From: Mycolicibacterium duvalii
Lineage (GTDB): Bacteria; Actinomycetota; Actinomycetes; Mycobacteriales; Mycobacteriaceae
DNA: 64,000 nucleotides
Direction: 5' to 3'
Assembly (NCBI RefSeq): GCF_010726645.1
Contig: NZ_AP022563.1
Coordinates: 992,001 to 1,056,000 of the forward strand
Part shown: positions 49,396-57,663 of the stretch, one piece after another
Layout of the letters: every line of letters starts with the position of its first letter
How positions within the stretch are numbered: position 1 is the stretch's first letter
Position numbers and translations under genes: made by a program
The notes under the pieces: generated by a model
Database searches by the model: none
What the model was told of the DNA's origin: nothing
Seen by the model: the letters and a program-made list of their open reading frames with translations, nothing else

Positions 49396-50100
49396 ATGCC
49401 GACGGTGACCTGGTCCCGGCTCGGAGGCGAGCGCCGCGCGGCGGTGGTCGCGGCCGCCGAGGCCGAGTTCGCCGCCCACGGCTTCTCCGCGGGGAGCCTC
49501 AACGTGATCGCCCGGCGGGCCGGAGTGGCCAAAGGCAGCCTGTTTCAGTACTTCGCCGACAAGCGGGATCTCTACGCCTACATCACCGATGTCGGCAGCC
49601 AACGGGTGCGGTTTTATATGGAGGCCCGGATTCGCGAGCTTGACCCGACCCGGCCGTTCTTCGACTTCCTCACCGACCTGCTCGACGTGTGGGTGGCCTA
49701 TTTCGCCGAGCATCCGCGTGACCGGGCACTGCACGCGGCGGCCAGTTTTGAGGTCGACACCGATGCCCGGGTCAGCGTCCGCGCCGTCGTGCACCGGCAC
49801 TATCTCGAGGTGTTGCGCCCGCTCGTCGACGACGCCCGGTCCCGCGGCGATCTGCGCGGTGACGCAGACGTCGACGCGCTGCTGTCGCTGCTGCTGATGT
49901 TGCTGCCACATCTGGCACTGGCGCCCTACGTGCGGGGGATGGACCCCGTTCTCGGACTCGACGATTTGTCCTCTGAACAGCCGGCTTTGGTGGTGCGTCG
50001 CTATGTCGCGGTCCTCTCGGCGGCGTTCGGTTGCGTCTGTGCGTCGCTTCCGGCCATCACAACGATTGAAGGAGAAAAACATGAACAGGACACGTTCTGA
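49396..50100 (+). CDS. TetR-family regulator (Rv0232-like)
   Basis: A 234-residue TetR repressor. The N-terminal DNA-binding domain has [20 protein letters not shown] followed by [16 protein letters not shown]. The rest is a helical ligand/dimerisation domain without close similarity I can name. ATG at 49396 with GGGAGG is preferred to the 49363 ATG, which would lie inside the operator. Its end overlaps R2lox by 20 bases. The TetR-R2lox pair is the arrangement of Rv0232-Rv0233 in M. tuberculosis, so control of R2lox is likely. Confidence 0.87.
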   Translation: MPTVTWSRLGGERRAAVVAAAEAEFAAHGFSAGSLNVIARRAGVAKGSLFQYFADKRDLYAYITDVGSQRVRFYMEARIRELDPTRPFFDFLTDLLDVWVAYFAEHPRDRALHAAASFEVDTDARVSVRAVVHRHYLEVLRPLVDDARSRGDLRGDADVDALLSLLLMLLPHLALAPYVRGMDPVLGLDDLSSEQPALVVRRYVAVLSAAFGCVCASLPAITTIEGEKHEQDTF

Positions 50101-51019
50101 CTCGTTGGCCGCGGGCGGACTCAACTGGGACAGCATGCCGCTCAAGCTGTTCGCCGGTGGCAATGCGAAGTTCTGGAACCCGGCCGACATCGACTTCTCC
50201 CGCGACCGGGCTGACTGGGAGGCATTGACGGACCTCGAACGCGAGTGGGCGACCCGGCTGTGCGCGCAGTTCATCGCCGGGGAGGAAGCCGTCACTCAGG
50301 ACATCCAGCCGTTCATGGCCGCGATGCGTGCCGAAGGTCGGCTGGGCGATGAGATGTACCTGACGCAGTTCGCGTTCGAGGAGGCAAAACACACCCAGGT
50401 GTTCCGGATGTGGCTCGATGCGGTAGGCGTGACCGAGGACCTGCAGAGGTTTCTCGACGATCTGCCCACCTACCGGACAATTTTCTACGAGGAGCTGCCG
50501 GAATCGCTCGACGCTTTGGTCAGCGATCCGTCGCCGGCGGCACAGGTGCGTGCTTCGGTGACCTACAACCACGTCATCGAAGGCATGATGGCGTTGACCG
50601 GATACTATGCGTGGCACCGGATCTGCGTGGACAACAACATCCTTCCCGGAATGCAGGAACTCGTTCGCCGCATCGGCGACGATGAGCGGCGGCACATGGC
50701 GTGGGGGACCTTCACCTGCCGGCGCCACGTGGCTGCGGACGACGCCAACTGGACCGTGTTCGAGAACCGGATGAACGAGCTGATCCCGTTGGCGCTGAAG
50801 AACACCGACGACGCCTATGACCTCTACGACGAGGTCCCCTTCCGCCTCGAGAAGGAAGACATGCAGCAGTACGCCGCCGACAAGGGGATGCGCCGATTCG
50901 GCACGATCAGCAGCGCGCGCGGGCGTCCGCTCGCCGAGATCGACCTCGACTACTCGCCGCTGCAGCTCGAGGACACCTTTGCCGACGAGGACCGTAAGGC
51001 GTTGGCCGCGCTGGCATGA
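50081..51019 (+). CDS. R2-like ligand-binding oxidase (R2lox)
   Basis: A ferritin-like Mn/Fe oxidase related to the ribonucleotide reductase R2 subunit (M. tuberculosis Rv0233, once called nrdB), which binds a long-chain fatty acid and performs a two-electron oxidation of unknown substrate. The 312-residue product keeps the metal ligands at the same numbers I recall for Rv0233: E68, E101, H104, E167, E202 and H205. It also has V71 and Y162, the pair that forms the Val-Tyr ether cross-link. ATG at 50081 after GAAGGAG. Overlaps the TetR gene by 20 bases. It is therefore a full, probably active R2lox, not an R2. Confidence 0.93.
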   Translation: MNRTRSDSLAAGGLNWDSMPLKLFAGGNAKFWNPADIDFSRDRADWEALTDLEREWATRLCAQFIAGEEAVTQDIQPFMAAMRAEGRLGDEMYLTQFAFEEAKHTQVFRMWLDAVGVTEDLQRFLDDLPTYRTIFYEELPESLDALVSDPSPAAQVRASVTYNHVIEGMMALTGYYAWHRICVDNNILPGMQELVRRIGDDERRHMAWGTFTCRRHVAADDANWTVFENRMNELIPLALKNTDDAYDLYDEVPFRLEKEDMQQYAADKGMRRFGTISSARGRPLAEIDLDYSPLQLEDTFADEDRKALAALA

Positions 51020-51040
51020 GACGGCTGCCCGAACCGGCGG

Positions 51041-52216
51041 TCATTCGAATGCGATCACGCCGCGGATGTTGTTGCCGGCGCGTAGGTCACGCATGGCCTC
51101 GTTGATGTCGTCGAGCTTGTACGTGCGGGTGATCAGCTCGTCGAGCTTGATGGTGCCGGCCTCGTACATCGACAGCAGCTTCGGCATGGCCTCGCGGGGG
51201 TTCATACCACCGTAGAGCACCCCCTTGAGGGTCTTACAGGAGCTGACCATGTCGGGCAGGCTGATCGGCACCATCAAGTCGCTCACTTTGGCCATCCCGG
51301 TCAACACGCAGGTGCCGCCCTTGCGCAGCAACATCATCGCAACCATCACGAGGTCGGGCGGCACGACTCCGGGCGTCAACACCACTCGGTCGGCCATCAC
51401 TCCCCAGGTCAGCTCCTTCACCAGTTCGAGTGCGGCGCCGGCGTCGGTCGCAGTGTGCGTGGCGCCGAATTTCGGGGCGATGTCGCGTTTGAAGTCATTC
51501 GGGTCGACGGCGACGATGTGCTTGGCGCCGGCAACCTTTGCGCCCTGGACGGCATTCATCCCGATGCCGCCGACGCCGACAACCACCACGGTGTCACCGG
51601 GTTCGGTCCCGGCCGCCTGAGAGCCCGAGCCGAATCCGGTGGTGACTCCGCAGGACACCAGCGATGCGGCCTCCAGCGGAATCCAATCGTGGATCTTGAC
51701 CAGCGACCGCTCCGAGGCGACGACGTACTCCGAGAATGTGCCGACCTGCATCATCGCCATCAGGTCCTCGACGCCGTTCGGCCCCGAGACGTGGCGACGG
51801 CGGGTGTGGTCGGTCGTCATGTCCTTGCTGTAGATGTCAGCACCGACGTCGCACAGGTAGGTGTGTCCGGTGGCGCACCACCGGCAGGTGCCGCAGGCCG
51901 GAAAAAAGGAGACGGCGACGTGATCGCCGGGTTGGAGAGTGTGGACTTCCGGACCAACGCTCTCGACGATGCCGGAACCCTCATGTCCGCCGAGCATGGG
52001 AAACCATTCGGGGACCGGCACACCGGCCGCGCGCATCATCTCCTCCATGTCGGCGCTCGGTACGCTGTCACCGGTGTAAAAGTGCTCGTCGGAATGGCAG
52101 ATCCCCGCGTACGCCATCCGCACCAGCACCTCGCCCGCCCGCGGGGGATCGAGCTCGATGTCGGTGACCTCCCAGTCCACTCCCACCCCGCGCAGGACCG
52201 CTGCCCTGGATTTCAT
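51041..52216 (-). CDS. Zinc-dependent alcohol dehydrogenase, NDMA-dependent type
   Basis: A 391-residue medium-chain dehydrogenase. The catalytic zinc ligands are in AGICHSDEHF and MLGGHEGSG. The structural zinc loop has CGTCRWCATGHTYLC. The NAD-binding loop is VVGVGGIGMNAVQGAKVAGA. Internal YSKDMTTDHTRRRH and the family-specific length place it with mycobacterial NDMA-dependent (tightly bound cofactor) alcohol dehydrogenases. RBS AAGGAG. Last gene of an SDR-ALDH-ADH operon, so it may oxidise an alcohol that the ALDH takes to the acid. Confidence 0.9.
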   Translation of the reverse strand: MKSRAAVLRGVGVDWEVTDIELDPPRAGEVLVRMAYAGICHSDEHFYTGDSVPSADMEEMMRAAGVPVPEWFPMLGGHEGSGIVESVGPEVHTLQPGDHVAVSFFPACGTCRWCATGHTYLCDVGADIYSKDMTTDHTRRRHVSGPNGVEDLMAMMQVGTFSEYVVASERSLVKIHDWIPLEAASLVSCGVTTGFGSGSQAAGTEPGDTVVVVGVGGIGMNAVQGAKVAGAKHIVAVDPNDFKRDIAPKFGATHTATDAGAALELVKELTWGVMADRVVLTPGVVPPDLVMVAMMLLRKGGTCVLTGMAKVSDLMVPISLPDMVSSCKTLKGVLYGGMNPREAMPKLLSMYEAGTIKLDELITRTYKLDDINEAMRDLRAGNNIRGVIAFE

Positions 52217-52245
52217 GTTTCTCCTTCGTCGCCGGCCTCCGGCGG

Positions 52246-53712
52246 TCAGGCCGGCCAGCCGACGGTTTTGGTCTCGGTGAAGATCTCCAAGCCTTCGATG
52301 CCGCACTGGCGGCCGATGCCCGACTGCTTGTAGCCGCCGAACGGCGCGTCGGCGCCGTACCAGAGGCCACCATTGATGCCGAGCGTGCCGGTACGAATGC
52401 GACCGGCAACGGACTTCGCCCGATTCAGGTCGCTGGCGAAGACGACACCGGAGAGGCCGTAGATGGAATCGTTGGCGATGCGCACGGCGTCGTCGTCATC
52501 GTCGAAACCGATGACCGACAGCACCGGACCGAAGATCTCCTCCTGGGCGATGGTCATCTTGTTGTCGACGCCGGCGAACACGGTCGGTTCGACGAAGTAG
52601 CCCTTGGAGAGGTGCTTCGGTACGCCGCCGCCGGTCACCAGTCGAGCGCCCTCCTGCTTGCCCTTCTCGATGTAGCCCAGCACCCGTTCCTGCTGGCGCT
52701 TCGAGATCTGGGGGCCCTGCAGCACGGACGGGTCGGTGGGATCGCCGTACTTGTTCTTCTCCATGGCCACCTTGACGATCTCGACGGCTTCGTCGTACCG
52801 CGAATTGGGGACCAGCAGGCGGGTCGGCATGGCACAGCCCTGACCTGCGTGCATCGAGATGAATGCACTGCCGCCGACGGAGGCCTTGAGGTCGCCCTCC
52901 TCGTCGAGCACCAGATACACGGACTTGCCGCCGAGTTCCAGGAAGGTCGGTTTGATCGTCTGTGCGGCGGCCTGCATCACCCGCCGGCCGGTGGCCGTCG
53001 AACCGGTGAATGCCACCATGTCGACCAGCGGCGAGGTGGACAGCACCTCGCCGACCAGATGGTCCGACGAGGTGACGATGTTGATCACCCCTGGCGGAAT
53101 GTCGGTCTGTTCGGCGATGATGCGGGCGAGCCGCGTCGCGTTCCACGGTGTGTCCGGAGCCGGCTTGAGCACGCACGTGTTGCCCATCGCCAGGATGGGG
53201 CCGATCTTGTTCAGGATGATCTCGAACGGGAAATTCCAGGGCGCGATCACCCCGACGACCCCGATCGGTTCCTTCCACACCTCGCGGGCGGCGGGCGTGC
53301 CCATGCCGAACGCATCCTTGTCGGGCAGTGACCGCTTCCACTGGAACTGGCTGATCATGTCGGCCGGCCACGTCAACGCCTCATTGAGGGGAACGTCGAG
53401 CTGGGGCCCGTAGGTGCTCAGCACCGGACAGCCCACCTCTGCGACGAGCTCGCTGCGCAGCTCTTCGCGCTCGGCCTCCAGCGCAGCCTGCAATTGCCGG
53501 AGCCCGGCGGCCCTGGCTTCGCCGTCGTGCGGCCAATCGGTGTGGTCGAAGGCGTGCCGTGCCGCCGCGACGGCCCGTTCCATATCGGCCCGAGTACCGT
53601 CGGCCGCGCCGCCCATGACCTCTTCGGTGGCGGGATTGATGTTGTCGAACTGCCGCCCTGTTTCGGACTCGACGAGCTTGCCGTCGATGAGCATACGAGA
53701 TTCGTGTGTCAC
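52246..53712 (-). CDS. NAD(P)-dependent aldehyde dehydrogenase
   Basis: A 488-residue ALDH superfamily enzyme. The cofactor-loop VIAPWNFPFEIILNKIGP, catalytic base glutamate in LELGGKSVYLVLDE, nucleophile cysteine in MHAGQGCAMPTRLL, and EEIFGPVLSVIGF are all present. Physiological aldehyde unknown. GTG start at 53712 with AAGGAC upstream fits better than ATG at 53694, which lacks an RBS. A 13-base gap to the upstream SDR and a 29-base gap to the downstream ADH indicate one transcript. Confidence 0.92.
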   Translation of the reverse strand: MTHESRMLIDGKLVESETGRQFDNINPATEEVMGGAADGTRADMERAVAAARHAFDHTDWPHDGEARAAGLRQLQAALEAEREELRSELVAEVGCPVLSTYGPQLDVPLNEALTWPADMISQFQWKRSLPDKDAFGMGTPAAREVWKEPIGVVGVIAPWNFPFEIILNKIGPILAMGNTCVLKPAPDTPWNATRLARIIAEQTDIPPGVINIVTSSDHLVGEVLSTSPLVDMVAFTGSTATGRRVMQAAAQTIKPTFLELGGKSVYLVLDEEGDLKASVGGSAFISMHAGQGCAMPTRLLVPNSRYDEAVEIVKVAMEKNKYGDPTDPSVLQGPQISKRQQERVLGYIEKGKQEGARLVTGGGVPKHLSKGYFVEPTVFAGVDNKMTIAQEEIFGPVLSVIGFDDDDDAVRIANDSIYGLSGVVFASDLNRAKSVAGRIRTGTLGINGGLWYGADAPFGGYKQSGIGRQCGIEGLEIFTETKTVGWPA

Positions 53713-53725
53713 GGGTTGACGTCCT

Positions 53726-54541
53726 TCACCACTGTCGAAGTTCCTTGACCGCATCCGCCGGCCGGGGAGCCAAGGTCAGGTAGGGGATGAAACTGCTTTT
53801 GCCGCAACGGAGCACGGAATGGACCACGTCGGCCAAGTGATCGGCGTCGACGAGGCCACCCTGCATGTAGCCGTTGTCCATCCAGAATCGGATCGCGGTA
53901 TCCAGTGCGGCGGGATCCCAAGTCTTGTTGAACTCTGTCTGTGAGTCGCCGCTGCCGCCGAAGCTGTCGCCGACTGCCAGCCGCGTGAAGCCGATGTTGG
54001 GATGCTCGATCCGCCACGCCTCGACGAGCTTGTCCAGCGCAGCCTTGCTGACCGCGTAGGCACCCAGCATCGGCCATGGTGTGGAGTACGACGCGCTCAG
54101 CGAGGACAGATACACCGCGGAACCGGCGTTCGCCGCCAGGTGCGGTGCAGCGGCAGCGGTCACCAGCGATGCGCCGGTCACATTCGTGGCGAACAGCTGC
54201 GCCCACTGCTCGGCGGTCACTTCGGCCAACGGCGCCAGGACCCCCATCCCCGTGGTGTACACGAGCGCGTCCAAGCCGCCGAACGTGTCGGTCACCTCCG
54301 CGAAGGCTCGTTGGCAACTCGCCTCATCGGTGACGTCGCACGCGACGGCGGCCGCGTCGTTTCCCGCTTCCTTGGCCGCGTTCTCGAGCCTGTCCTTCCG
54401 GCGGGCCATGAAGGCCACGCGGGCGCCCTTCGCGGCCAATCCCATTCCGATGCAGCGGCCGAGGCCGGCCGAAGCGCCGACAACGGCGACTCGGAGCGCG
54501 GGATCGTCTGAGGGTCGAATTGGCTGGTCGGTCTGCGCCAT
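53726..54541 (-). CDS. Short-chain dehydrogenase/reductase
   Basis: A 271-residue classical SDR. The nucleotide loop VVGASAGLGRCIGMGLA is followed by ARRKDRLENAA, hinting at NADP(H) preference from the Arg pair. LSSLSASYSTPWPMLGAYAV contains the catalytic serine and the following YAVSK holds Tyr/Lys. Substrate unknown. ATG at 54541 with AAGGAG 7 bases upstream. First gene of the minus-strand SDR-ALDH-ADH operon. Confidence 0.88.
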   Translation of the reverse strand: MAQTDQPIRPSDDPALRVAVVGASAGLGRCIGMGLAAKGARVAFMARRKDRLENAAKEAGNDAAAVACDVTDEASCQRAFAEVTDTFGGLDALVYTTGMGVLAPLAEVTAEQWAQLFATNVTGASLVTAAAAPHLAANAGSAVYLSSLSASYSTPWPMLGAYAVSKAALDKLVEAWRIEHPNIGFTRLAVGDSFGGSGDSQTEFNKTWDPAALDTAIRFWMDNGYMQGGLVDADHLADVVHSVLRCGKSSFIPYLTLAPRPADAVKELRQW

Positions 54542-54577
54542 GGGGCTCCTTGCGCCGGATTGAGGCAAAGCTATCAA

Positions 54578-54595
54578 GACTATAGAGGGACTATA
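54578..54595 (-). promoter_or_regulatory. Direct/inverted repeat upstream of the SDR operon
   Basis: GACTATA occurs at 54578-54584 and again at 54589-54595, exactly 11 bases apart. Within it TATAG-AGGGA-CTATA (54581-54595) is also a perfect inverted repeat. It sits 37 bases before the SDR ATG in an unusually AT-rich promoter region, so it could be an activator or repressor site, or partly the -10 (TATAGT on the minus strand). Confidence 0.4.
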
Positions 54596-54659
54596 TGCAA
54601 AAAGTGAAAACAATAATTTCCGTAGGGGGTGCGGAAGCTCTTGTGCTCTGTGGAAGACA

Positions 54660-55292
54660 TCAGCGGCGCAGCGACTTTCGCTTGTCAGGCGCAAAGCTCA
54701 GTAGCAGGTGATCCAGTATTCGGGCGGCTCGGCGCTGAGCCTCGCCGGGGTCGGGCGCGTGAGCCACCAGCAGCGCGCCCTCCTCCAATGCGGCTACGAG
54801 CATATGCGTCAGTTCGTTGACCGGTTGCTCCTCGATGACACCCTCGGAGATGGCTTCGCCGACCTGCTCCTCGATCAGCGCGATGCTGTTGCCCTGCTGG
54901 ATGAGGCGCACGGCCTGCCATCCGAGAACCACGGGGCCGTCGAGCAGCATGATGCGTTGTACCTCTGGTTCGAGGGCTGCATCGAGGAAACTGTGCAAGC
55001 CGCGACTCAGCCGTTCCCACGGGTCCTCGCCCTGCGGTGGCGAGGCCAGAGATCTCAGGGTGAGGTCGTTCTCGACTTCTTCGAATACCGCACGGAACAA
55101 CTCGGATTTGTCCTTGAAATGGTGATAGAACGCTCCGCGGGTGCCCACTCCGGATTTGGTGACCAGATCGCCGATGCTGGTGTTGAAGAATCCCTGGGCA
55201 ACGAACAGGGCGCGACCTGCATCCACGAGGTCGCGGCGGGTCTGGTCGCCGCGTTCCCGCCGCTCGTGGTCGGCGCCACCCCGCTTGGCCAT
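54660..55292 (-). CDS. TetR-family regulator, divergent from the substrate-binding-type gene
   Basis: A 210-residue TetR protein with an N-terminal HTH (FVAQGFFNTSIGDLVTKSGV then GTRGAFYHHFKDKSELF) and a helical effector domain ending in basic DKRKSLRR. ATG at 55292 is chosen because TATGAT lies 7 bases before it on the minus strand with no RBS, a leaderless start. Longer frames reach into the divergent promoter. It is divergent from a ligand-binding protein gene across 40 bases, sharing an operator-like motif with the P450 promoter region. Confidence 0.88.
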   Translation of the reverse strand: MAKRGGADHERRERGDQTRRDLVDAGRALFVAQGFFNTSIGDLVTKSGVGTRGAFYHHFKDKSELFRAVFEEVENDLTLRSLASPPQGEDPWERLSRGLHSFLDAALEPEVQRIMLLDGPVVLGWQAVRLIQQGNSIALIEEQVGEAISEGVIEEQPVNELTHMLVAALEEGALLVAHAPDPGEAQRRAARILDHLLLSFAPDKRKSLRR

Positions 55293-55299
55293 GCGGGAC

Positions 55300-55326
55300 A
55301 TCATAGCAACCTTCATGCTGTATGTT
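55300..55326. promoter_or_regulatory. Divergent leaderless promoters with operator-like site A
   Basis: On the minus strand TATGAT (55300-55305) is 7 bases before the TetR ATG at 55292. On the plus strand TATGTT (55321-55326) is 6 bases before the ATG at 55333. Between and over them lies the 19-mer AACCTTCATGCTGTATGTT (55308-55326), imperfectly palindromic with GC flanks. Binding there would block both promoters. Confidence 0.6.
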
Positions 55327-55332
55327 GCGGAC

Positions 55333-56475
55333 ATGGCTGACGACGAGGTTCGCGCGTACGGTTCGGTGGCTCCGTTGAAAGTCGGTTTGCTCAACGACTA
55401 TCCGACGATGGGCGACACCGACAACGACACCATCGCCGCGATCAGCCTGGTCCTTGACGAGGCGCTCGCGGCCGGGCTGATCGATCGACCGGTGCAGCTC
55501 GTCAAGCGCAACGTCGTAGGGTTGCCCAACGGCACGTATGCCGCAGTGGAGGAGGCGTTCGACGAGCTGGTGGGGGAGGGCTGCTTGGCCATCTTCGGGC
55601 CTTGGGTATCCGACAATGTCGTGCCGCTCAGCCCCCATGTCGAATCAACTGCACGGGTGCCGATCATCACCCTTTCAGGGTCGGAAGGTGCGCTCGGCGA
55701 ATGGTGTTTCGCGCTGAACAACGGGTCGATGGCCGAGGAACCCGTGATGCTGGCTGCCGTCATGCTGGGCGACGGCAGGTCTCGCATCGCGATTGCCTAC
55801 GAGGCTTCGTTGATCGGCAAGGAGTATCTGTCGTTTGCCGAGAAGGCCTACACGGCTGCTGGTTTGACGGTCGCGACTACCGTCGCCATTCCTCAAGTGG
55901 AGGCCGAGAAGGCAACCGCGGTGAAAGCGCTGCGTGCGGCGCAACCAGACGCGGTGGTGCACGTCGGCTTCGGCCACGGCCTGTGGGGATTCACCGATGC
56001 GCTGCTCGACGCCGGCTGGGACCCGCCGCGCTACACGACCACGGCCTTCGAGCTGGCACACGTCAATGCCGAGTGGATGCGGCAGCTCGCCGGATGGGTC
56101 GGGCTCGACAGCTACGACGAACGGAACTCGGTGGGGCAGGCGTTTCTCGACCGCTTCGAAGCGCGGTACGGGCGGCGGCCCGGACATTCGATGCCAGGGC
56201 TTGCTCATGACGCCGCCACAGTCATCGTGCGTGGGCTGTCGGCGGCGCGGCCACTGACCGGCGCGGGCGTCAAGGACGGCATCGAACAGGTCAAATTGAT
56301 TCCTGCGGCGAGCGGAGCCCCGGGGACGATGCTGCGCTTCGGCCGCTTCATCCGTCAGGGATGGCTGGGTAGCGACTACCTGATCGCGCGGCGGGTGCTA
56401 CCCGATGGATCCGGCCATGTCTTCCACGCGGCGCCCAGCGACAACATCTCACGCGCTGTTGGCATCAGCTGCTAG
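55333..56475 (+). CDS. Peripla_BP_6-like (Leu/amide-binding) protein without signal peptide
   Basis: A 380-residue type I periplasmic-binding-protein fold of the leucine/amide-binding (LivJ/AmiC) class. It starts at the ligand domain (APLKVGLLNDYPTMGD) and has GEGCLAIFGPWVSDNV, VPIITLSGSEGAL and YEASLIGKEYLSFAEKAY typical of the fold. Neither the chosen ATG nor the alternative at 55315 provides a signal peptide or lipobox. No permease or ATPase gene is nearby. It may therefore be a cytosolic ligand sensor or enzyme accessory. It converges on the DapB-like gene with a 27-base overlap. Confidence 0.82.
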   Translation: MADDEVRAYGSVAPLKVGLLNDYPTMGDTDNDTIAAISLVLDEALAAGLIDRPVQLVKRNVVGLPNGTYAAVEEAFDELVGEGCLAIFGPWVSDNVVPLSPHVESTARVPIITLSGSEGALGEWCFALNNGSMAEEPVMLAAVMLGDGRSRIAIAYEASLIGKEYLSFAEKAYTAAGLTVATTVAIPQVEAEKATAVKALRAAQPDAVVHVGFGHGLWGFTDALLDAGWDPPRYTTTAFELAHVNAEWMRQLAGWVGLDSYDERNSVGQAFLDRFEARYGRRPGHSMPGLAHDAATVIVRGLSAARPLTGAGVKDGIEQVKLIPAASGAPGTMLRFGRFIRQGWLGSDYLIARRVLPDGSGHVFHAAPSDNISRAVGISC

Positions 56476-57540
56476 CTGCAGCGCGCCGAACACCGGAGCG
56501 GAGACCACGCCCGGCGGCTGCGCGCGGACGTAAGGGATCGCACGCACCGCGCTCATCGCGATCATCAGATGACCCGGCATGGCGTGCTGGCCGCTGGGTG
56601 GTTCGCCCTCCCAGCCGACGTCCAGATTCAATTCGAAGCTGGGTACGCCCTTGATCACAGCGCGTATCAGCGGCGCTTTCTCACCCGGCGTCAGCGGCCG
56701 AAGTCCCCACTGGGGCAGATCTCGTGTGAGCACCCATTCCTCGTGGATCGCGAGTAGCGGTCGATCCGACCAGTGGCCGACCCAGGAGAATCGCTGACCG
56801 ACCACGGTGCCTGCCTCGATCACGCCGGCCTTCACCTCGATGGGGTGCGGCAGAGTCGTGCAGTCGACCGACACGTCGACGTGGGTCAGCTCGACACCGA
56901 GAACGTCGGCAGTCGCATTGAGGGCCTGGCGGTAGGCCATGTCGAGCTTCTTGATGATCGGCGAGTCGACGGTGACGTCGGCGGGAGGGCGGCCCATCCC
57001 CATCAGATCGATCAGCATCGGTCGGCTGTCGACCCCGGAGACATCGGTGGCCTCGTAGAGGTCGATGCGGTCTATCGACTTGCTCAGACCAGTCACGGTG
57101 GTCACGAGTCGCTCGAACATGAAGCCCGGATTCTCACCGGCGGCATGAAAGTGCGAGTTCCCGGTTCGGCACGCGTCTTCGAAGGCCGTTGCAGTGGCGG
57201 CGCCGTAGGTGGGTAGGTGGTTGTATGACGTCGTACTGATCACGTCGATACCGGCTGCGAGCAGACGGCAGATGTCCTCGGCGTTCGTCTCGACTGTGTG
57301 CGCCTTGCTCGCTGCGTGGACGACGACTTGGGCGCCCGAGCTCAGGATTGCTTCTTTGTCGGTGGTGGCGGGCACGCCCGTCGTCGGCGGCAATCCGCAC
57401 AGCGCCCCGGCGTCGAGTCCGTCTTTGGCGGGATCGTAGACGAGCACTCCCACCAGTTGAAAGTGCGGGTTCTCAATCAGTTCCTGTAGTGCAGCGCGAC
57501 CGACCGCGCCCGTCGCCCACTGTGCCACCCGAATCGTCAA
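56449..57540 (-). CDS. Dihydrodipicolinate-reductase-like NAD(P)-dependent dehydrogenase, paralogue 1
   Basis: A 363-residue member of the DapB-N/2,4-diaminopentanoate-dehydrogenase-like (amine dehydrogenase) family. The Rossmann start is VAQWATGAVGRAALQELIE, followed by LVGVLVYDPAKDGLDAGALC, ISTTSYNHLP and GENPGFMFERLV. Substrate unknown. True DapB is much shorter, so lysine synthesis is not implied. TTG start at 57540 with AGGAG 7-8 bases upstream. Divergent from the P450 gene across a 123-base region with two operator-like sites. Confidence 0.82.
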   Translation of the reverse strand: MTIRVAQWATGAVGRAALQELIENPHFQLVGVLVYDPAKDGLDAGALCGLPPTTGVPATTDKEAILSSGAQVVVHAASKAHTVETNAEDICRLLAAGIDVISTTSYNHLPTYGAATATAFEDACRTGNSHFHAAGENPGFMFERLVTTVTGLSKSIDRIDLYEATDVSGVDSRPMLIDLMGMGRPPADVTVDSPIIKKLDMAYRQALNATADVLGVELTHVDVSVDCTTLPHPIEVKAGVIEAGTVVGQRFSWVGHWSDRPLLAIHEEWVLTRDLPQWGLRPLTPGEKAPLIRAVIKGVPSFELNLDVGWEGEPPSGQHAMPGHLMIAMSAVRAIPYVRAQPPGVVSAPVFGALQLAADANSA

Positions 57541-57590
57541 TCAAACACTCCTGGTTACGCTTTCAATGCGGTCGACCCACCACTCAGATC

Positions 57591-57631
57591 AACCTACATC
57601 ATGTATGTTCGCAACCACCAGGATGTATGTT
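57591..57631. promoter_or_regulatory. Operator-like sites B and C between DapB-like gene and P450
   Basis: Site B AACCTACATCATGTATGTT (57591-57609) is palindromic at 8 of 9 arm positions around a central C. Site C AACCACCAGGATGTATGTT (57613-57631) starts 22 bases later, two helical turns. Site C ends in TATGTT (57626-57631), a likely -10 for the P450 operon. Site B contains TAGGTT on the minus strand, a likely -10 for the DapB-like gene. The same 19-mer pattern occurs at 55308-55326. Confidence 0.6.
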
Positions 57632-57663
57632 GATGGTGCGCTGAAGTAGTGAGGGGTCGTCGA

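Noticed and set aside
50081..51019. Ribonucleotide reductase small subunit (nrdB/nrdF)
   Set aside because: Metal ligand and Val/Tyr cross-link positions are those of R2lox, and no nrdE or nrdI gene is nearby.
56449..57540. dapB of lysine biosynthesis
   Set aside because: The protein is about 360 residues, far longer than DapB, and sits with two paralogues and a P450.
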